Notes: generated by a model from the letters alone, not told the origin. A stretch of DNA of 64,000 nt from Desulfobaccales bacterium (GCA_041648175.1 JBAZPO010000002.1:62001-126000), one strand, 5' to 3'; counted from the stretch's first letter, positions 41,692 to 50,780 are shown. Translations and numbers: made by a program.

Positions 41692-43899
41692 CTAGCTACA
41701 TCTCGAAAAGCCGCAGCCGTGGCAGACCAGGCAGCCGCCTTCGTGTTCTACGGCGCCGCCGCAGTCGGGGCAGGAGCCCATGGTGGCGAGTGTTGGGGCC
41801 GGGGGGTCTACTTGGGCGACGTGGGCCAGGACTTTGGCGATGGCGTCGGGGCAGGAGAGCACCTGGCTGCCGTTCGTCCAGGAGGAACTGGGGCAGCGGA
41901 TGCCGGTGATCTGTCTGATGATGGCGTCGATCTTGACCCCGGAGCGCAGGGCCAGCGAGATCAGGCGGCCGGTGGACTCGATCTGGGAGGAGGCGCAGCC
42001 GCCGGTCTTGCCCATCTGGGCGAAGACCTCGCAGAAGCCCTGGTCATCCTGGTTGACGGTGACGTAGAGCTTACCGCAGCCGGTGGTGATGAGTTCGGTC
42101 ACCCCGGTGGTGCGTTCGGGCCGGGGCCGGGGGGTGATGTACTGCATCTTGGCTTTGGCCTTGCCGAAGCTTAAGACCTGTTCCTCACGGCTGCCGTCCC
42201 GGTAGATGGTCACGCCCTTCAAGCCCAGCTCAAAGGCCTTGAGATAGACCTCCCGCACGTCTTCGGCTGCGGCCTGCTTGGGGAAGTTGACCGTCTTGGA
42301 CACGGCGTTGTCGGTGTATTTCTGGAACGCGGCCTGGAGGCGGATGTGCCAGTAGGGCGAGACCTCGTGGGCGGTGACGAAGAGCCGGCGCAGGTCCTGG
42401 GGGATTTCCTGGAATTCCCGGATGGAGCCGGTGCCCGCGATGCGCTTCATGAGATCGGCGCTGTAGATACCCCGGCTTTTGGCCAGTTCTTCGAAATAGG
42501 GGTGGACTTCCACCAGTTCGGTGCCTTCCAGCACCCGGCGCACGAAGGAGACCGCAAACAGGGGCTCGATGCCGCTGGAGCAGCCGGAGATGATACTGAT
42601 GGTGCCAGTGGGGGCGATGGTGGTGGTGGTGGCGTTGCGCATGCGGCCCACGCCGTTGCCGTCGTATTTGCTGCCGGGGTAGGCGGGGAAGTTGCCCCGC
42701 TGGTCGGCAAGCTTAGCTGCGGCCGATTTGGACTCCTGCTGGATGAAGGCCATGACCTGCTCGGCCACGCCCACGGCCTCCTCAGAGTTGTAGGGGATGT
42801 TCAGCTTCAGGAGCAGGTCGGCAAAGCCCATGACCCCCAGGCCGATTTTCCGGGTTTCCAGGGTCTTTTGCCGGATGCTATCTAAGGGGAAGTGGTTGGC
42901 GTCAATAACATTATCCAGGAAGTGCACCGCGCCGTGGACCATCTCACGCAGGGCCGGATAGTCGATCTGAGCGCCCGTGACCGCCTTGGCCAGGTTGAGC
43001 GACCCCAGGTTGCAGGATTCAAAGGGCAAAAGCGGCTGTTCACCGCAGGGGTTGGTGGCCTCGATCTCTCCAAGATGGGGGACGGTATTGCCCCGGTTAA
43101 GCGCGTCCAGGAAAATGATCCCGGGCTCGCCGGTGGACCAGGCGCTCTGGACGATGAGGTCGAAGATCTGGGCGGCGTTGACCTGTTTCACTTCCCGGCC
43201 GGTGCGGGGGTTAAGCAGGGAAAAGGGCCGGTCTTCTTTGACCGCCTCCATAAAGGCGTCGGTTAAGCCCACGGAGATATTGAAGTTGGTGAGGCGCTTG
43301 GTGTCGCTTTTACAGGTGATGAAGGCTTCGATATCCGGGTGGTCCACCCGCAGGATCCCCATGTTGGCGCCCCGGCGGGTGCCGCCCTGCTTAATGGTTT
43401 CGGTGGCCACGTCGAAGATGTTCATAAAGGAAATGGGGCCGGAGGCGACGCCTTTGGTGCTCAGCACCGGGTCGTTGGCGGGCCGGATACGGGAGAAGGA
43501 GAAGCCGGTGCCGCCGCCGGACTTGTGGATCAGGGCCGTCTGCTTCACCGCTTCGAAGATGGACTCGATATTATCATCCACCGGCAACACGAAGCAGGCG
43601 GAGAGCTGGCCCAGTTCCCGGCCGGCGTTCATCAGGGTGGGGGAGTTGGGCATAAAGCGCAAGGAGGCCATGAGGTCGTAAAACTTGGCGGCGGTGGCGG
43701 CCACGTCTGCCTGAGGATCGTAGATGCGATCGATCGCGGCGATGGTGTCGGCCACCCGGCGAAACATGTCCGGGGCCGCTTCGGTGGGCTCTCCGGCTTC
43801 GTCCTTCTTCAGGTAGCGCTTCTTCAACACTACCATGGCGTTATGGCTTAACGGCAATTCTCCGGCGATTTCCCTGATTTCCCCCTGAGGCGCCATCAT
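41692..43899 (-). CDS. nrdJ: Adenosylcobalamin-dependent ribonucleotide reductase
   Basis: 735 residues. The N-terminal part has ACFVLPVDDNIESIFEAVK and GTGFSFSRIRP. The catalytic barrel has NPCGEQPLLPFESCNLGSLN. FVRRVLEGTELVEVHPYFE is a further family segment. The C-terminal zinc-ribbon (CPDCGGAVEHEGGCLVCHGC) contains the thiol pair used for regeneration. This class II enzyme works with or without oxygen. AGGAGAAA precedes ATG 43899 and tandem NrdR boxes lie upstream. The sequence ends in FSRCS. Confidence 0.96.
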   Translation of the reverse strand: MMAPQGEIREIAGELPLSHNAMVVLKKRYLKKDEAGEPTEAAPDMFRRVADTIAAIDRIYDPQADVAATAAKFYDLMASLRFMPNSPTLMNAGRELGQLSACFVLPVDDNIESIFEAVKQTALIHKSGGGTGFSFSRIRPANDPVLSTKGVASGPISFMNIFDVATETIKQGGTRRGANMGILRVDHPDIEAFITCKSDTKRLTNFNISVGLTDAFMEAVKEDRPFSLLNPRTGREVKQVNAAQIFDLIVQSAWSTGEPGIIFLDALNRGNTVPHLGEIEATNPCGEQPLLPFESCNLGSLNLAKAVTGAQIDYPALREMVHGAVHFLDNVIDANHFPLDSIRQKTLETRKIGLGVMGFADLLLKLNIPYNSEEAVGVAEQVMAFIQQESKSAAAKLADQRGNFPAYPGSKYDGNGVGRMRNATTTTIAPTGTISIISGCSSGIEPLFAVSFVRRVLEGTELVEVHPYFEELAKSRGIYSADLMKRIAGTGSIREFQEIPQDLRRLFVTAHEVSPYWHIRLQAAFQKYTDNAVSKTVNFPKQAAAEDVREVYLKAFELGLKGVTIYRDGSREEQVLSFGKAKAKMQYITPRPRPERTTGVTELITTGCGKLYVTVNQDDQGFCEVFAQMGKTGGCASSQIESTGRLISLALRSGVKIDAIIRQITGIRCPSSSWTNGSQVLSCPDAIAKVLAHVAQVDPPAPTLATMGSCPDCGGAVEHEGGCLVCHGCGFSRCS

Positions 43900-43939
43900 T
43901 TTCTCCTATATTTTAAGCGGTTGGCAAAAATGGTATAAA

Positions 43940-43987
43940 TAGCAATATGTTGTATTACTTAATATATTAAAGCACAATATCTTGGGT
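43940..43987 (-). promoter_or_regulatory. Tandem NrdR-like boxes upstream of nrdJ
   Basis: Two 16-base sites, 43940-43955 (core CAATATGTTG) and 43972-43987 (core CAATATCTTG), offset by exactly 32 bases. NrdR boxes are known to occur in pairs about three helical turns apart with a CwATATnTwG core. The sites lie 41-88 bases before the nrdJ start in AT-rich DNA. Confidence 0.72.
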
Positions 43988-44217
43988 GTCAAGGAAATTT
44001 TTCATACCACTTAAATGATCTGCCAAACTATTAAATACTATACATATAAATAGTATAAATTAAGGCGAACAAAAAACATAGGGGGAGCTGAAAATTAAGC
44101 TAGCCTGGCCCGGCGGCTGGCCTTGGGGCTCGATGAATTGGCTCGGTACTGCCCCAATTCATTTGCCTTTTTGCCCTCGCTGCGATATATATTGTATTAA
44201 TACTCTTGTAATTATAG
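43988..44217. other. AT-rich divergent region between nrdJ and fabH
   Basis: Contains further TATAAATAG-like words (44043-44060) that could be promoter elements. A GC-rich segment at 44100-44160 has no recognisable gene. No cobalamin riboswitch motif (B12 box) was apparent. Confidence 0.45.
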
Positions 44218-44226
44218 GTGGTAACG

Positions 44227-45210
44227 TTGAGCCAACAGCAAATCGGCATCCTGGGGACCGGGGTATATCTGCCGGAAACGGTCCTGACTAATGAAGATCT
44301 GGAAAAGATTGTGGAGACCACGGCTCAGTGGATCGTGGAACGCAGCGGCATTCAGGAACGGCGGATTGCCGCCCCTGATGAGGACACCGTCAGCCTGGCA
44401 GTGGCCGCGGGCCGCCGGGCCCTGCAGACCGCGGGTATCGAGCCGGAGCAGTTGAGCTACATTATCCTGGGCACCAATACCCCGGCGCACTTTTTTCCAG
44501 CCGGAGCCATCCGGGTCCAGGAGGAATTAGGAATTGGCGGGCAGGCCGCGGCCTTTGACCTCCAGGCGGGCTGCTGCGGTTTCAACTACGCCCTGTATGT
44601 GGGGGAGCGCCTGGTGGCCTCTGAAGGCAAATATGCCCTGATCATCGGCAGCGATGTCTGCTCGCGTTTTACGGATTGGACCGACCGGTCCACCTGTCTG
44701 CTCTTCGGCGACGGGGCCGGTGCGGTGGTCATCGGCCCGAGCACCCGGGGCCGCATCCTCAAATCTTTTATCGCCTCCAAACTGAACGAGAACCTCTATT
44801 GCGAAACCGCTTTTGATAAAGATGTGAGTCCCTTCCTTCCTCCGCAGACCCATTCGCCCCGGTATTTTCTGAAAATGGACGGCCCGGAGATCTTCAAGTT
44901 CGCGGTGAACGCAGTGAAAATGTCCATCCCCCGGATTCTGGAAATGGCCGGCATATCCCGGGAAGAAATCGATTATCTGATTATTCATCAGGGGAATTAC
45001 CGCATCCTGGAAGCCGGAGCTAAATTCGCCCGGGTGCCCATGGATAAGGTCTTCGTCAACATCAATCGCTATGGCAACACCTCGGCGGCCTCGGTGCCTA
45101 TCGCGCTGCACGAAGCCGTGCAGGAAGGCAAGATCAAAGCAGGCGACAAGGTGCTGCTCATCAGTTTCGGCGCCGGAGCCACCTGGGGGGCTACGCTTTT
45201 GGAGTGGTGA
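44227..45210 (+). CDS. 3-oxoacyl-ACP synthase III family protein (FabH-like)
   Basis: 327 residues from TTG 44227, preceded by AGGTGG at optimal distance (GTG 44218 is the alternative but overlaps that site). The thiolase fold carries the catalytic Cys in DLQAGCCGFNYAL, His in IIHQGNYRI and Asn in INRYGNTSAAS. The usual His motif is HQAN; here it is HQGN. It may start fatty-acid synthesis or act on a specialised acyl substrate, since no fab genes are adjacent. Confidence 0.9.
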   Translation: MSQQQIGILGTGVYLPETVLTNEDLEKIVETTAQWIVERSGIQERRIAAPDEDTVSLAVAAGRRALQTAGIEPEQLSYIILGTNTPAHFFPAGAIRVQEELGIGGQAAAFDLQAGCCGFNYALYVGERLVASEGKYALIIGSDVCSRFTDWTDRSTCLLFGDGAGAVVIGPSTRGRILKSFIASKLNENLYCETAFDKDVSPFLPPQTHSPRYFLKMDGPEIFKFAVNAVKMSIPRILEMAGISREEIDYLIIHQGNYRILEAGAKFARVPMDKVFVNINRYGNTSAASVPIALHEAVQEGKIKAGDKVLLISFGAGATWGATLLEW

Positions 45211-45319
45211 GCAGTAGCCAGGGGTCAGTGGTCAGTTGTCAGTGAAAAGATAACGGCTGGGTTGTTCATGAACTTTGTAGGCTCAGCCTGTTAAGACAAA
45301 AACATTTAGGCATAAAATA

Positions 45320-45345
45320 GGGCGGGTATAACCCGCCCTTGCTTT
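45320..45345 (+). terminator. Probable terminator after fabH
   Basis: Stem GGGCGGGT/ACCCGCCC with a 3-base loop, then a T-rich tail TTGCTTTG. Located 110 bases after the fabH stop. ACTGATCACTGA-type repeats flank it. Confidence 0.55.
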
Positions 45346-45435
45346 GTTTATTATATTGGACTTTGCGGTTTTTCCGGGACTCAGAAGACCCCGGCCACTA
45401 ACTGATCACTGATCACTGACCACTGGCTACTATCC

Positions 45436-46188
45436 CTACATAATCCGGATACTGGAAGGTTTCTCCGGAGCCGGTTCCACAGGTGGCTTCGGCTTCTCCG
45501 GAGGTGCGGGTTTTTCTTCCGGCGGGGCCGGTTTAGCCGGTTTTTCGGGCTTCACAGGTTTAGCCGGTTTTACCGGCTCCAGAGCCTCTTCTTCCTCCGG
45601 CGGGGCTGGTTTGGTCGGTTTAGCCGGTTTAACGGCTTCTTCGGGTTTTTTCTTGATGGCCGGCGCCGGAACTTCCGCGGGTTTGGCCGGTTTGGGTTTT
45701 TCCACGACAGGAGGCTTCTCTACGGCCGGAGGTTTTACCACCGGGGCAGGCTTCGGCTTTTCCGGAATTTCCGGCAAAGGCGGTGGGGTTACCTGAGGAG
45801 CTGGCGCGGGTGCCGGGGCAATCTCCGGCGGCGGTGCGGCCACCGGGGTGGCCGAGAGATACCGAGAGCTCACCCAGCCGATGGTGCCGTCCCGTTTGAC
45901 CCTGATTTGGGCCCAATCCGCAGCGTCGCCCACTTTCTCTACTTCCTCGTTGCGCTCTAATACGGCGATCTTGGGACAATCCATCCCGGGGCAGGCCCGC
46001 AAGTTTAGGCGATTGCCGGCCACATAAAGAGTGGCCCTGGGGGCCTGGGGTGGCGCTGGCTGCGCAAGCGGCGGCGCGGTTTGTACCGGAGGCGGCGTAT
46101 ACGCCGGCTGGGGGAATAGGCTCTGACAGCCTGCCAGACACAAGGTCAAGCTCAATCCCACCCCCAGGGTGGCCCAAGATTTACGCAT
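45436..46188 (-). CDS. SH3-domain lipoprotein with Pro/Lys-rich tail
   Basis: 250 residues from ATG 46188 (GGAG upstream). The lipobox CLAGC puts the lipidated Cys at residue 21. A bacterial SH3 domain spans about 55-115 (NRLNLRACPGMDCPKIAVLE, GTIGWVSSRYLS). The last 130 residues are a low-complexity PAKPxKP/PEKP region, probably spanning the periplasm or binding peptidoglycan. Outer- or inner-membrane anchoring cannot be decided. Probably transcribed with the zinc-ribbon gene upstream (21-base gap). Confidence 0.85.
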   Translation of the reverse strand: MRKSWATLGVGLSLTLCLAGCQSLFPQPAYTPPPVQTAPPLAQPAPPQAPRATLYVAGNRLNLRACPGMDCPKIAVLERNEEVEKVGDAADWAQIRVKRDGTIGWVSSRYLSATPVAAPPPEIAPAPAPAPQVTPPPLPEIPEKPKPAPVVKPPAVEKPPVVEKPKPAKPAEVPAPAIKKKPEEAVKPAKPTKPAPPEEEEALEPVKPAKPVKPEKPAKPAPPEEKPAPPEKPKPPVEPAPEKPSSIRIM

Positions 46189-46209
46189 GGCCGCTAGCTC
46201 CACGTCCGA

Positions 46210-46962
46210 TCATCCCCCTGCGATTTCTTTGCTATCACGAATCTTCCAGCCTCCCGGACCGTTTTCCACGACAATCTTATAGCCCTGCCTCACCAGGGTG
46301 TAATCATGGGTGCGGTGATCATAGAGCTGGATGTTCCAGACGATATCCGCTGTGGCTTCCTTGTCGTTCAGCCGCTGGACATTGGAAATACGATAGGAGA
46401 CTTCCTTTATATCATAGTTCTTCCACAGCTCGAGCATCTGGTTTTCCACCCGCCCCAAATGGGGATAAGAGGAATTGTAGCAGCTGAGCCATTTATTGAT
46501 GTCCTTGTTGAGATGTGCGGCGCGAATCTTCTCCGAAATTTTTTCCACTTCCCGGCGCAGGTCGTCTTGGGGCGACGACGTGGTGGGAACCTTGGTGATG
46601 GGCACGCTCCTCGTCGAGAAATTAAGCCAAAGGTAAACTCCGCCCAGGATGATGAGTACCAGGGCGATGAGGGACAGAAAACGACCAGGGCGCCTTTTTT
46701 GGCGACGAGCCATAGGTTCGGGTCTCCGAGGATAAAAGAGCGGCGACCGGTTGGAGGGGGCCTCTTCCGCGTCAGGGTTGACTCGGGCCGTCCGCAGCGG
46801 CAAACCGCATTCGGTACAGAATTTTTGTCCGGGGAAGGTTAAGGTCCCGCAGCGGGCGCAGGAGCGCCCCTCATTGTCAGAGCCTTTCAACAATTGGCCG
46901 CAACGCTGACAGAAGCGGTGTTCCTCTCCATGGACTAACTGGCATTGATTACAATACGGCAT
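46210..46962 (-). CDS. Zinc-ribbon, single-pass membrane protein with NTF2-like domain
   Basis: 250 residues from ATG 46962 (GGGAG upstream). Two N-terminal double zinc ribbons (CNQC ... CQRC and CARC ... CTEC), a membrane segment (about 95-113, LSLIALVLIILGGVYLWL), then an extracytoplasmic domain resembling the NTF2/SnoaL-like fold (NKWLSCYNSSYP, YRISNVQRLNDKEATADIVW). Such proteins are common but of unknown function, perhaps in envelope sensing. Confidence 0.78.
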   Translation of the reverse strand: MPYCNQCQLVHGEEHRFCQRCGQLLKGSDNEGRSCARCGTLTFPGQKFCTECGLPLRTARVNPDAEEAPSNRSPLFYPRRPEPMARRQKRRPGRFLSLIALVLIILGGVYLWLNFSTRSVPITKVPTTSSPQDDLRREVEKISEKIRAAHLNKDINKWLSCYNSSYPHLGRVENQMLELWKNYDIKEVSYRISNVQRLNDKEATADIVWNIQLYDHRTHDYTLVRQGYKIVVENGPGGWKIRDSKEIAGG

Positions 46963-47417
46963 AGACTCCCATATTCTCACCAACAGGTTATTAAATTTGT
47001 CTAACACATTCTGCCAGCAAAGCAAAGGAAATTAGAATTTCATCCGGGCAATGGCGGAGTTCCCGCCAGCGCCCCTCGCCTCATGGCCCCTTGGAGACGT
47101 TCTGGTTGGAAAAGTTCAAGGTTCAAAGTTCAAAGTAGAGTGGCGGGCGGGGACGCCCGCCCTACCGGGTTTCATGGTTTTGAGAGAGCCTAAGGCTCAT
47201 GAGCGACTGTATACATAATGCCAGTCATGACTTTGCAGACTTTAAGGTCTCCTGTATAATCAATCCAGGTGTAGGTATATCAGATGCGCCCAACCGGCAC
47301 AATCAAGGGCGAATATGCAGAAAATTCCCCGTAAATGCCTGGAAAAACTGTTGGCCTCTTGACAAGCACCCTGGTCACCCGATATATATATATGGTTCTG
47401 ATTTAGGAGTGTCCCTT
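46963..47417. other. Intergenic region before rplM with repeats
   Basis: About 455 bases containing a GTTCAAGGTTCAAAG low-complexity run (47114-47136), a family D palindrome (47142-47161), and a presumed rplM promoter region at 47200-47400. No gene is evident; the rplM frame extends upstream to 47199 but lacks L13 similarity. Confidence 0.5.
47142..47161. repeat. Palindromic repeat, family D
   Basis: GGCGGGCG-GGGA-CGCCCGCC hairpin followed by CTACC, matching the arms of the repeats at 50503-50576. Confidence 0.8.
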
Positions 47418-47879
47418 ATGGAAAAGATGAAGAATACGGAAACGATGAAAAGTTATACCGCCCGGACCGGGGAAGTGCCGCGTGAGTGGTACCTGGTGGA
47501 CGCTCAGGACAAGGTCCTGGGCCGCCTGGCCACCCGTATTGCCATGACGCTGCGGGGCAAGAACAAGCCCACCTTTACGCCCCATATCGACACCGGTGAC
47601 TTTGTGGTCGTGGTCAATGCCGCTCAGGTTCATCTGACCGGCAGAAAATTGGACAATAAAATGTATTACCGGCATTCAGGCTATCCTGGCGGGATCAAAG
47701 AGATTAACGCCCGGAAACTCCTCCAGAAGAAACCGGAGGAGGTTTTACGCCATGCCGTGCGAGGCATGTTGCCCAAGAACAGTTTGGGCAGGCAACTGCT
47801 GAAGAAATTGAAAATCTACGCCGGCGGCGAACATCCTCACGAGGCCCAGAAGCCGGCGCCCCTTCCCTGGGAGGATTAA
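47418..47879 (+). CDS. rplM: 50S ribosomal protein L13
   Basis: 153 residues from ATG 47418 with AGGAG 9 bases upstream. REWYLVDAQDKVLGRLATRI, FVVVVNAAQVHLTGRKLDNK and VRGMLPKNSLGRQLLKKLKI are L13. An internal ATG 47445 matches the usual N-terminus, so a 9-residue extension is possible. It overlaps rpsI by one base. Confidence 0.96.
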   Translation: MEKMKNTETMKSYTARTGEVPREWYLVDAQDKVLGRLATRIAMTLRGKNKPTFTPHIDTGDFVVVVNAAQVHLTGRKLDNKMYYRHSGYPGGIKEINARKLLQKKPEEVLRHAVRGMLPKNSLGRQLLKKLKIYAGGEHPHEAQKPAPLPWED

Positions 47880-48274
47880 TGGCGGAGCAAGTAAGCATCC
47901 AGGCCACAGGTAAACGCAAATCCGCAATCGCGCGGGTCTATATGCGTCCCGGCAACGGCCGGATTACCGTAAATCAGCGGGAGTTCGAAGATTACTTCCC
48001 GATGGAAACCACCCGGAACCTGGTGCGCAAGCCCCTGCTCCTGGTGAACGTCGGCCCGGAATTCGACATCCTGGTCAACGTCCGGGGCGGCGGGTTGGAA
48101 GGCCAGGCCGGGGCCGTCAAGCATGCGTTGAGCCGGGCCCTGGTGGCGTTTAACCCGGAGTTGCGTGCCATCCTGAAGAAAGCCGGTTTCCTTACCCGGG
48201 ATGCCCGCATCAAAGAACGGAAGAAATACGGCCTCCGGGGCGCCCGCCGCGGCTGCCAGTACTCCAAGCGCTAA
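47879..48274 (+). CDS. rpsI: 30S ribosomal protein S9
   Basis: 131 residues; ATGKRKSAIARVYMRPGNGR, INQRE-type loop and the C-terminal YGLRGARRGCQYSKR tail that reaches the P-site tRNA (usually ending in SKR). It is encoded with rplM, the universal order. Confidence 0.97.
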   Translation: MAEQVSIQATGKRKSAIARVYMRPGNGRITVNQREFEDYFPMETTRNLVRKPLLLVNVGPEFDILVNVRGGGLEGQAGAVKHALSRALVAFNPELRAILKKAGFLTRDARIKERKKYGLRGARRGCQYSKR

Positions 48275-48310
48275 GCTATTCCATCAGCGAACCTTCGGCC
48301 TTCGCCCTGA

Positions 48311-48408
48311 GAAGGGGGAAAAGGGGAAAAGGGAAAACGGCGAAAAGGGAAAAAGACTTCCTTTGCCGGTGTCCCTTTTTACCTTTTCCCCTTTTATCCT
48401 TTTCCCCC
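48311..48408. repeat. G4A4-type low-complexity repeat with inverted partner
   Basis: GGGGGAAAAGGGGAAAAGGG-like run (48314-48353) followed by its pyrimidine complement (48371-48408), able to form an imperfect hairpin between rpsI and argC. A similar pair lies after argC. Confidence 0.7.
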
Positions 48409-48454
48409 CGATCATCTCGGGAGAAAAGGGACGACGGAAGGATTGATCCCCATA

Positions 48455-49501
48455 ATGGACAAAATCAAAGTTGCCGTAATCGGTGCCTCCGGGTATGCCG
48501 GGCTGGAGTTGGTCCGACTGCTGGTGCGGCATCCGGGTTGCGAGTTGGCGGCCCTGGCCTCTTTAGAATATCCGGGCCGGCCCTTTTCCCAGATCTTTCC
48601 AGCCCTGGCCGGCATCGTCGATCTGCCATTCAGCCAGGACCCGACCCCCGAGAACATTGCGGCCGCAGCCGAAGTGGTCTTTACTGCAGTGCCCCACCAA
48701 ACCGCCATGGGGATGATTCCCCGTTATCTGGAACTGGGGTGCAAAGTGGTGGACCTGAGCGCCGACTTCCGTTTCCGGGATGTCAGCCTCTATGAAAAGT
48801 GGTATCAGACGCATACCGCGCCGGAGTTGTTAACCGAGACGGTTTACGGCCTGCCCGAACTGCACCGGGAAGAGGTGCGCCGGACCCGCCTGGTGGGCAA
48901 CCCCGGTTGTTATCCCACCGGCGTGATCCTGGGGTTAGCGCCTCTGGCTAAGGCCGGGTTGCTGGTGCCTGATTCCGTGATAGCTGATTGTAAATCCGGG
49001 GCGAGCGGCGCCGGACGCCAGGCCCTGCTGGGGCTTTCGTTCTGCGAGGTCAATGACGGCTTCCGGGCTTACAAAGTTTTTGAGCACCGGCATACCCCCG
49101 AGATGGAGCAGGAGCTGAGTTTATTGGCCGGCAAACCGGTGAAAGTTACCTTTACTCCCCATCTCGTGCCCATGAGCCGGGGTATCCTGGGAACGCTTTA
49201 TGCCAGTCTGACGGAGCCTCGGTCCGAAGGCGATCTCCGGGAACTCTACCGGAAGTTCTATCAGGGCCATCCCTTTGTGCGCCTCCATCCGGAGGGACGT
49301 CTTCCCGATACCCGGGACGTGCGCGGCGCCAATTTTTGCGATCTGGCCCTCAGGGTGGACCAGGGCGGCCGGCGGGTCATTGTCATTTCGGCCATCGACA
49401 ACCTCACCAAAGGCGCGGCCGGACAGGCGGTGCACAACTTTAATCTGATGATGGGCTTTCCCGAAACCACGGGTTTGGACGTGGTGCCCTTTGTTCCTTA
49501 A
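48455..49501 (+). CDS. argC: N-acetyl-gamma-glutamyl-phosphate reductase
   Basis: 348 residues from ATG 48455. The NADP fold starts VAVIGASGYAGLELVRLL and the catalytic Cys lies in VGNPGCYPTGVIL. HRHTPEMEQEL and LVPMSRGILGTLY are type-1 ArgC features. It reduces N-acetylglutamyl phosphate in arginine synthesis. No other arg genes are adjacent; low-complexity repeats isolate it on both sides. Confidence 0.96.
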   Translation: MDKIKVAVIGASGYAGLELVRLLVRHPGCELAALASLEYPGRPFSQIFPALAGIVDLPFSQDPTPENIAAAAEVVFTAVPHQTAMGMIPRYLELGCKVVDLSADFRFRDVSLYEKWYQTHTAPELLTETVYGLPELHREEVRRTRLVGNPGCYPTGVILGLAPLAKAGLLVPDSVIADCKSGASGAGRQALLGLSFCEVNDGFRAYKVFEHRHTPEMEQELSLLAGKPVKVTFTPHLVPMSRGILGTLYASLTEPRSEGDLRELYRKFYQGHPFVRLHPEGRLPDTRDVRGANFCDLALRVDQGGRRVIVISAIDNLTKGAAGQAVHNFNLMMGFPETTGLDVVPFVP

Positions 49502-49506
49502 AACTA

Positions 49507-49710
49507 TGGGCGAAAAGGGGAAAAGGGAAAAAGGCGAAAGGGGTTAAAAACCGGGGGTCCAGCTCAACTCAAGTTTATCGCCAAGGTGGGGAAGTTCTGT
49601 CTGCGTGCATATAATTCATTTATCTATTTTTTCTTTATAGTGATCGGGGCCGGGGATATTCCGTATTTGCTTTTCCTTTTCCCCTTTTCGCCTCTTCCCC
49701 TTTTACCCCC
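49507..49710. repeat. G4A4-type repeats flanking a short spacer
   Basis: A purine run at 49507-49543 (CGAAAAGGGGAAAAGGG) and the pyrimidine counterpart at 49668-49710. The 125 bases between show no gene. Confidence 0.65.
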
Positions 49711-49750
49711 CCGGCTGTTTCCCCGTCTTCCTCCAAAATATCTTTAATGT

Positions 49751-50551
49751 ATGGACCCCCGACGCAACATCCGCCTTCTGCTAGAATATAACGGCACCCG
49801 CTATCGCGGTTGGCAGCGCCAGGCGGATGCCGCCACCATTCAGCAAACTATAGAAGAGGCCTTGGAACGTCTCACCGGCGAGTCTGTGGCCCTCATCGGC
49901 TCGGGCCGCACCGACGCCGGGGTTCACGCCCTGGGGCAGGTGGCCAGTTTCCGCCTCAAGAGCACCATCCCTCTCAAGGCCTTTCACGACGGGCTCAACT
50001 CCATGCTCCCCCCGGACATTGCGGTGCTTTCGGCCACGGAAGCTCCCCCGGAATTTCATGCGCGGAAATCCGCCCTGCACAAGACCTACGAATACCGCAT
50101 CCTCAAGCGGAGAACCCGCTCGCCCCTGTATCACCATTATGCCTGGTGGATCGCCCTGCATTTGGACCTTGAGGCCCTGGCCGCAGCCGCAGCGTTTCTG
50201 CCAGGAGAACATGATTTTACTGCGTTTCGGGCCAGCGGCAGCGACAACAAAAACCCGGTGCGGGAGGTTCTGGCCGCGGCCTGGCGGGAGGAACCCGGCG
50301 GCTGGTTGAGCTTCACCATCACCGCCACCGGCTTCCTGCGGGGCATGGTCCGGAGCCTGGTGGGCACCATGGTGGAGGTGGGCAAGGGGAAGGCCCAGCC
50401 AGACCGATTGGCGGAACTGCTGGCCAGCGGCGCCCGGCACCTGGCCGGCCCCACGGCGCCGCCGCAGGGGCTCTATCTGGTGGAAGTTTACTATGAAAAG
50501 ATGGTAGGGCGGGCGTCTCGCCCGCCATCTCAAAAGGCGACGCTTGAATGA
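49751..50551 (+). CDS. truA: tRNA pseudouridine synthase A
   Basis: 266 residues. RLLLEYNGTRYRGWQRQ, catalytic Asp55 in GSGRTDAGVHALGQ, and HDFTAFRASG define TruA, which modifies U38-40 of tRNAs. The last 14 residues (GRASRPPSQKATLE) are translated from a family D palindrome, so the natural C-terminus has been replaced or extended by a repeat. Confidence 0.96.
   Translation: MDPRRNIRLLLEYNGTRYRGWQRQADAATIQQTIEEALERLTGESVALIGSGRTDAGVHALGQVASFRLKSTIPLKAFHDGLNSMLPPDIAVLSATEAPPEFHARKSALHKTYEYRILKRRTRSPLYHHYAWWIALHLDLEALAAAAAFLPGEHDFTAFRASGSDNKNPVREVLAAAWREEPGGWLSFTITATGFLRGMVRSLVGTMVEVGKGKAQPDRLAELLASGARHLAGPTAPPQGLYLVEVYYEKMVGRASRPPSQKATLE
50503..50528 (+). repeat. Palindromic repeat, family D, inside the truA end
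   Basis: GGCGGGCG-TCT-CGCCCGCC core (50508-50526). The 26-base string is repeated as an exact inverted copy at 50551-50576. Confidence 0.9.
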
Positions 50552-50576
50552 TGGCGGGCGAGACGCCCGCCCTACC
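50551..50576 (-). repeat. Palindromic repeat, family D, inverted copy after truA
   Basis: Exact inverted copy of 50503-50528, starting at the last base of the truA stop codon; together they form a BIME-like pair that could terminate transcription. Confidence 0.9.
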
Positions 50577-50780
50577 GGTTATTAGCGAGGATTAAGGTCA
50601 GTCAAATATCAAACAATGGTGCAAGGTAATTATGTCTGCAGGCCTATGGGCTCATGAAGCCTGGAAGAAATTTAGACCAAAGATGAGCTTGCTCTTCCCT
50701 CGCCAAAAGATTGTGATATAATTCTCAGAGCCTAAGACCCCAGCCTGTGGACCTGGCCCAGGTCCCTTATTAAGGATAAG

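Noticed and set aside
43900..44217. Cobalamin riboswitch upstream of the B12-dependent nrdJ
   Set aside because: I looked for the B12-box and the long structured leader and saw neither; the nrdJ leader is short and AT-rich, and NrdR boxes explain the conserved-looking words better.
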